Origin: an uncultured bacterium
Lineage (GTDB): Bacteria; Bacillota_I; Bacilli_A; RF39; UBA660
Direction of reading: 5' to 3'
Assembly (NCBI GenBank): GCA_949288625.1
Contig: CASEKZ010000017.1
Coordinates: 1 to 21,681, forward strand
DNA length: 21,681 nucleotides
Part shown: one piece after another, positions 20,589 to 21,681 of the stretch
Layout of the letters: the number at the start of each line of letters is the position of its first letter
Position numbering within the stretch: the stretch's first letter is position 1
Made by a program: the position numbers and the translations under genes
Notes under the pieces: generated by a model
What the model was told of the DNA's origin: nothing
Databases searched by the model: none
What the model saw: the letters and a program-made list of their open reading frames with translations, nothing else

Positions 20589-21681
20589 TTATCTTAACAT
20601 CTCATAATTATCTTCAAGTGAAAAATCAACGTTTTCTTCAATCCACTCTTTTCTAGGCTCTACGTTATCACCCATAAGTATGGATACTCTTTTTTCCGCT
20701 AGAGCAACATCAGTTATCTTAACTTTAATTAAACTTCTTTTATTAGGATCCATTGTTGTTTCCCATAACTGGTTAGCATCCATCTCACCTAGACCTTTAT
20801 ATCTTTGTAAGTCCTCTATTTTTCTTCCTTGAGTTACCTTCTTTAATTCTTCATCCGAGTATGCATAAACCTCTTCTTTTTTAGAAAACGTTATTTTATA
20901 AAGTGGTGGGTTTGCAATATATACCTTACCTTCTTCTATTAAAGGTCTCATGTAACGATAAAAAAACGTAACAAGTAAAACTTGTATATGGCACCCATCA
21001 TCATCAGCATCCGTCATGATGATGATTTTATCATAATTACAATCTTCTAAGTGAAAATCAGGTCCAACACCCGCTCCTATCGTGTAGATAAGCGTGTTTA
21101 TCTCAGCGTTTTTATAAGCTTCTTCAACGCTTGCTCTTTCGGTATTTAAAACCTTACCCCTAAGTGGTAAAATCGCTTGATACTCTCTATCACGGCCAGT
21201 TTTTGCACTACCTCCTGCTGAATCACCCTCTACTATAAATAGCTCGTTTTTCTTGTTGTTTTTCTTAGTTGCAGGAGCAAGTTTATCACTTATGTTTTTT
21301 TCTTTTGTGTTTTTATTTTTTCCCTTTCTTGCTTCTTCCCTTGCTTTTCTTGCAGCTTCTCTTGCGGCTTTTCCTTTTAAAGCTTTATTTATAATATCGG
21401 TTGCAACCGTTTTATTTTCTTCTAAGAAAAACTGCATTTTTTCGTATACTACTGCTTCAGTTACGGTTTTTGCAAGAGGAGTACCTAGTTTACCTTTTGT
21501 TTGCCCTTCAAACTGAAGTAAGTCTTCAGGAATTTTTAGAGAAAGTACCGCGGTTAAGCCTTCTCTTACGTCCGTTCCTTCAAAGTTTTTATCCTTTGCT
21601 TTTAAATAACCATTATTTTTAGCATAGTCGTTAAATACCTTTGTTAATGCCGTTTTAAAACCAACTTCATGACTTCCGCCG
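20589..21681 (-). CDS. parE: DNA topoisomerase IV subunit B, 3' part
   Basis: The C-terminal 363 residues of the ATP-binding subunit; the 5' end lies beyond the window. The reading frame is open to the edge, beginning GGSHEVGFKTALT, from the end of the ATPase/transducer region. The TOPRIM domain has the ELFIVEGDSAGGSAKTGRDRE motif (catalytic Glu) and the metal-binding MTDADDDGCHIQVLL, then QRYKGLGEMDANQLWETTMDP and a short C terminus. A basic Ala/Arg/Lys-rich helix (KAAREAARKAREEARKGKN) precedes TOPRIM, as is common in this family. Adjacency to parC supports ParE rather than GyrB. Confidence 0.95.
   Translation of the reverse strand, partial: GGSHEVGFKTALTKVFNDYAKNNGYLKAKDKNFEGTDVREGLTAVLSLKIPEDLLQFEGQTKGKLGTPLAKTVTEAVVYEKMQFFLEENKTVATDIINKALKGKAAREAARKAREEARKGKNKNTKEKNISDKLAPATKKNNKKNELFIVEGDSAGGSAKTGRDREYQAILPLRGKVLNTERASVEEAYKNAEINTLIYTIGAGVGPDFHLEDCNYDKIIIMTDADDDGCHIQVLLVTFFYRYMRPLIEEGKVYIANPPLYKITFSKKEEVYAYSDEELKKVTQGRKIEDLQRYKGLGEMDANQLWETTMDPNKRSLIKVKITDVALAEKRVSILMGDNVEPRKEWIEENVDFSLEDNYEMLR

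Noticed and set aside
20589..21437. parE starting at the internal ATG 21437
   Set aside because: The frame stays open with ParE-like sequence to the window edge, so this Met is internal.
1..21681. CRISPR array
   Set aside because: No regularly spaced repeats with unique spacers are present; the only tandem repeats are the 15-bp coding units at 8865-8909.

Overview
The window looks like chromosome from a low-GC member of the Bacilli, plausibly one of the uncultured gut lineages near the Erysipelotrichales/Mollicutes border. The supports are very AT-rich DNA, Bacillus-like gene pairs (rpsP-khpA, parE-parC, a ytxG/ytxH-like pair), clear AGGAGG or GGTGAT ribosome binding sites and a standard genetic code (trmB ends in TGA; Trp is TGG). 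A CotE-type spore-coat protein and a Cse60-type sporulation protein imply a sporulating ancestor or a living spore former. The taxonomic placement is inference. All genes but one run on the minus strand.

Layout, left to right. 1-229 is mostly non-coding, with one possible 27-residue membrane peptide. 230-3023 is a cdsA-rseP-fmt operon (phospholipid precursor, intramembrane protease, initiator tRNA formylation) with its own promoter and terminator. 3156-4603 holds two tandem TasA/camelysin-like exported proteins. They share almost identical promoters, leaders and signal peptides, but their mature parts differ; runs of C lie inside both promoter spacers. 4722-5245 is rpsP-khpA. 5343-5861 is cotE, with a SigK-like promoter. 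5935-9520 is a three-gene surface operon: an InlB-repeat protein, a small membrane protein and a leucine-rich-repeat secreted protein. 9563-10702 is a cassette with one complete tyrosine recombinase gene, bounded by two inverted copies of a 31-bp site. 10730-13114 is an envelope operon (lipoprotein, acidic disordered protein, DUF948/YtxG-like, YtxH-like). trmB follows, then the only plus-strand gene (a Met/Asn-rich coiled-coil protein), a gene of unknown function, a MurJ/SpoVB-type flippase preceded by cse60, another unknown gene, and finally parC and the 3' part of parE.

The main discovery candidate is the recombinase cassette. Each end carries 12-bp near-palindromic arms around an asymmetric 7-bp centre (TTTGTTC on the left, its reverse complement on the right), the design of loxP, FRT and dif sites. 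Because the two sites face each other, recombination between them would invert the whole recombinase gene. The surface operon next to it has a strong ribosome binding site but no visible promoter outside the cassette, while the cassette contains an extended -10 promoter that would point into the operon after inversion. I infer a self-contained phase switch for surface proteins.

A second, independent candidate switch is the C9 and C6 tracts between the -35 and -10 boxes of the two TasA-like genes. Slippage there would change promoter spacing. Together they suggest that this locus diversifies its cell surface by two mechanisms.
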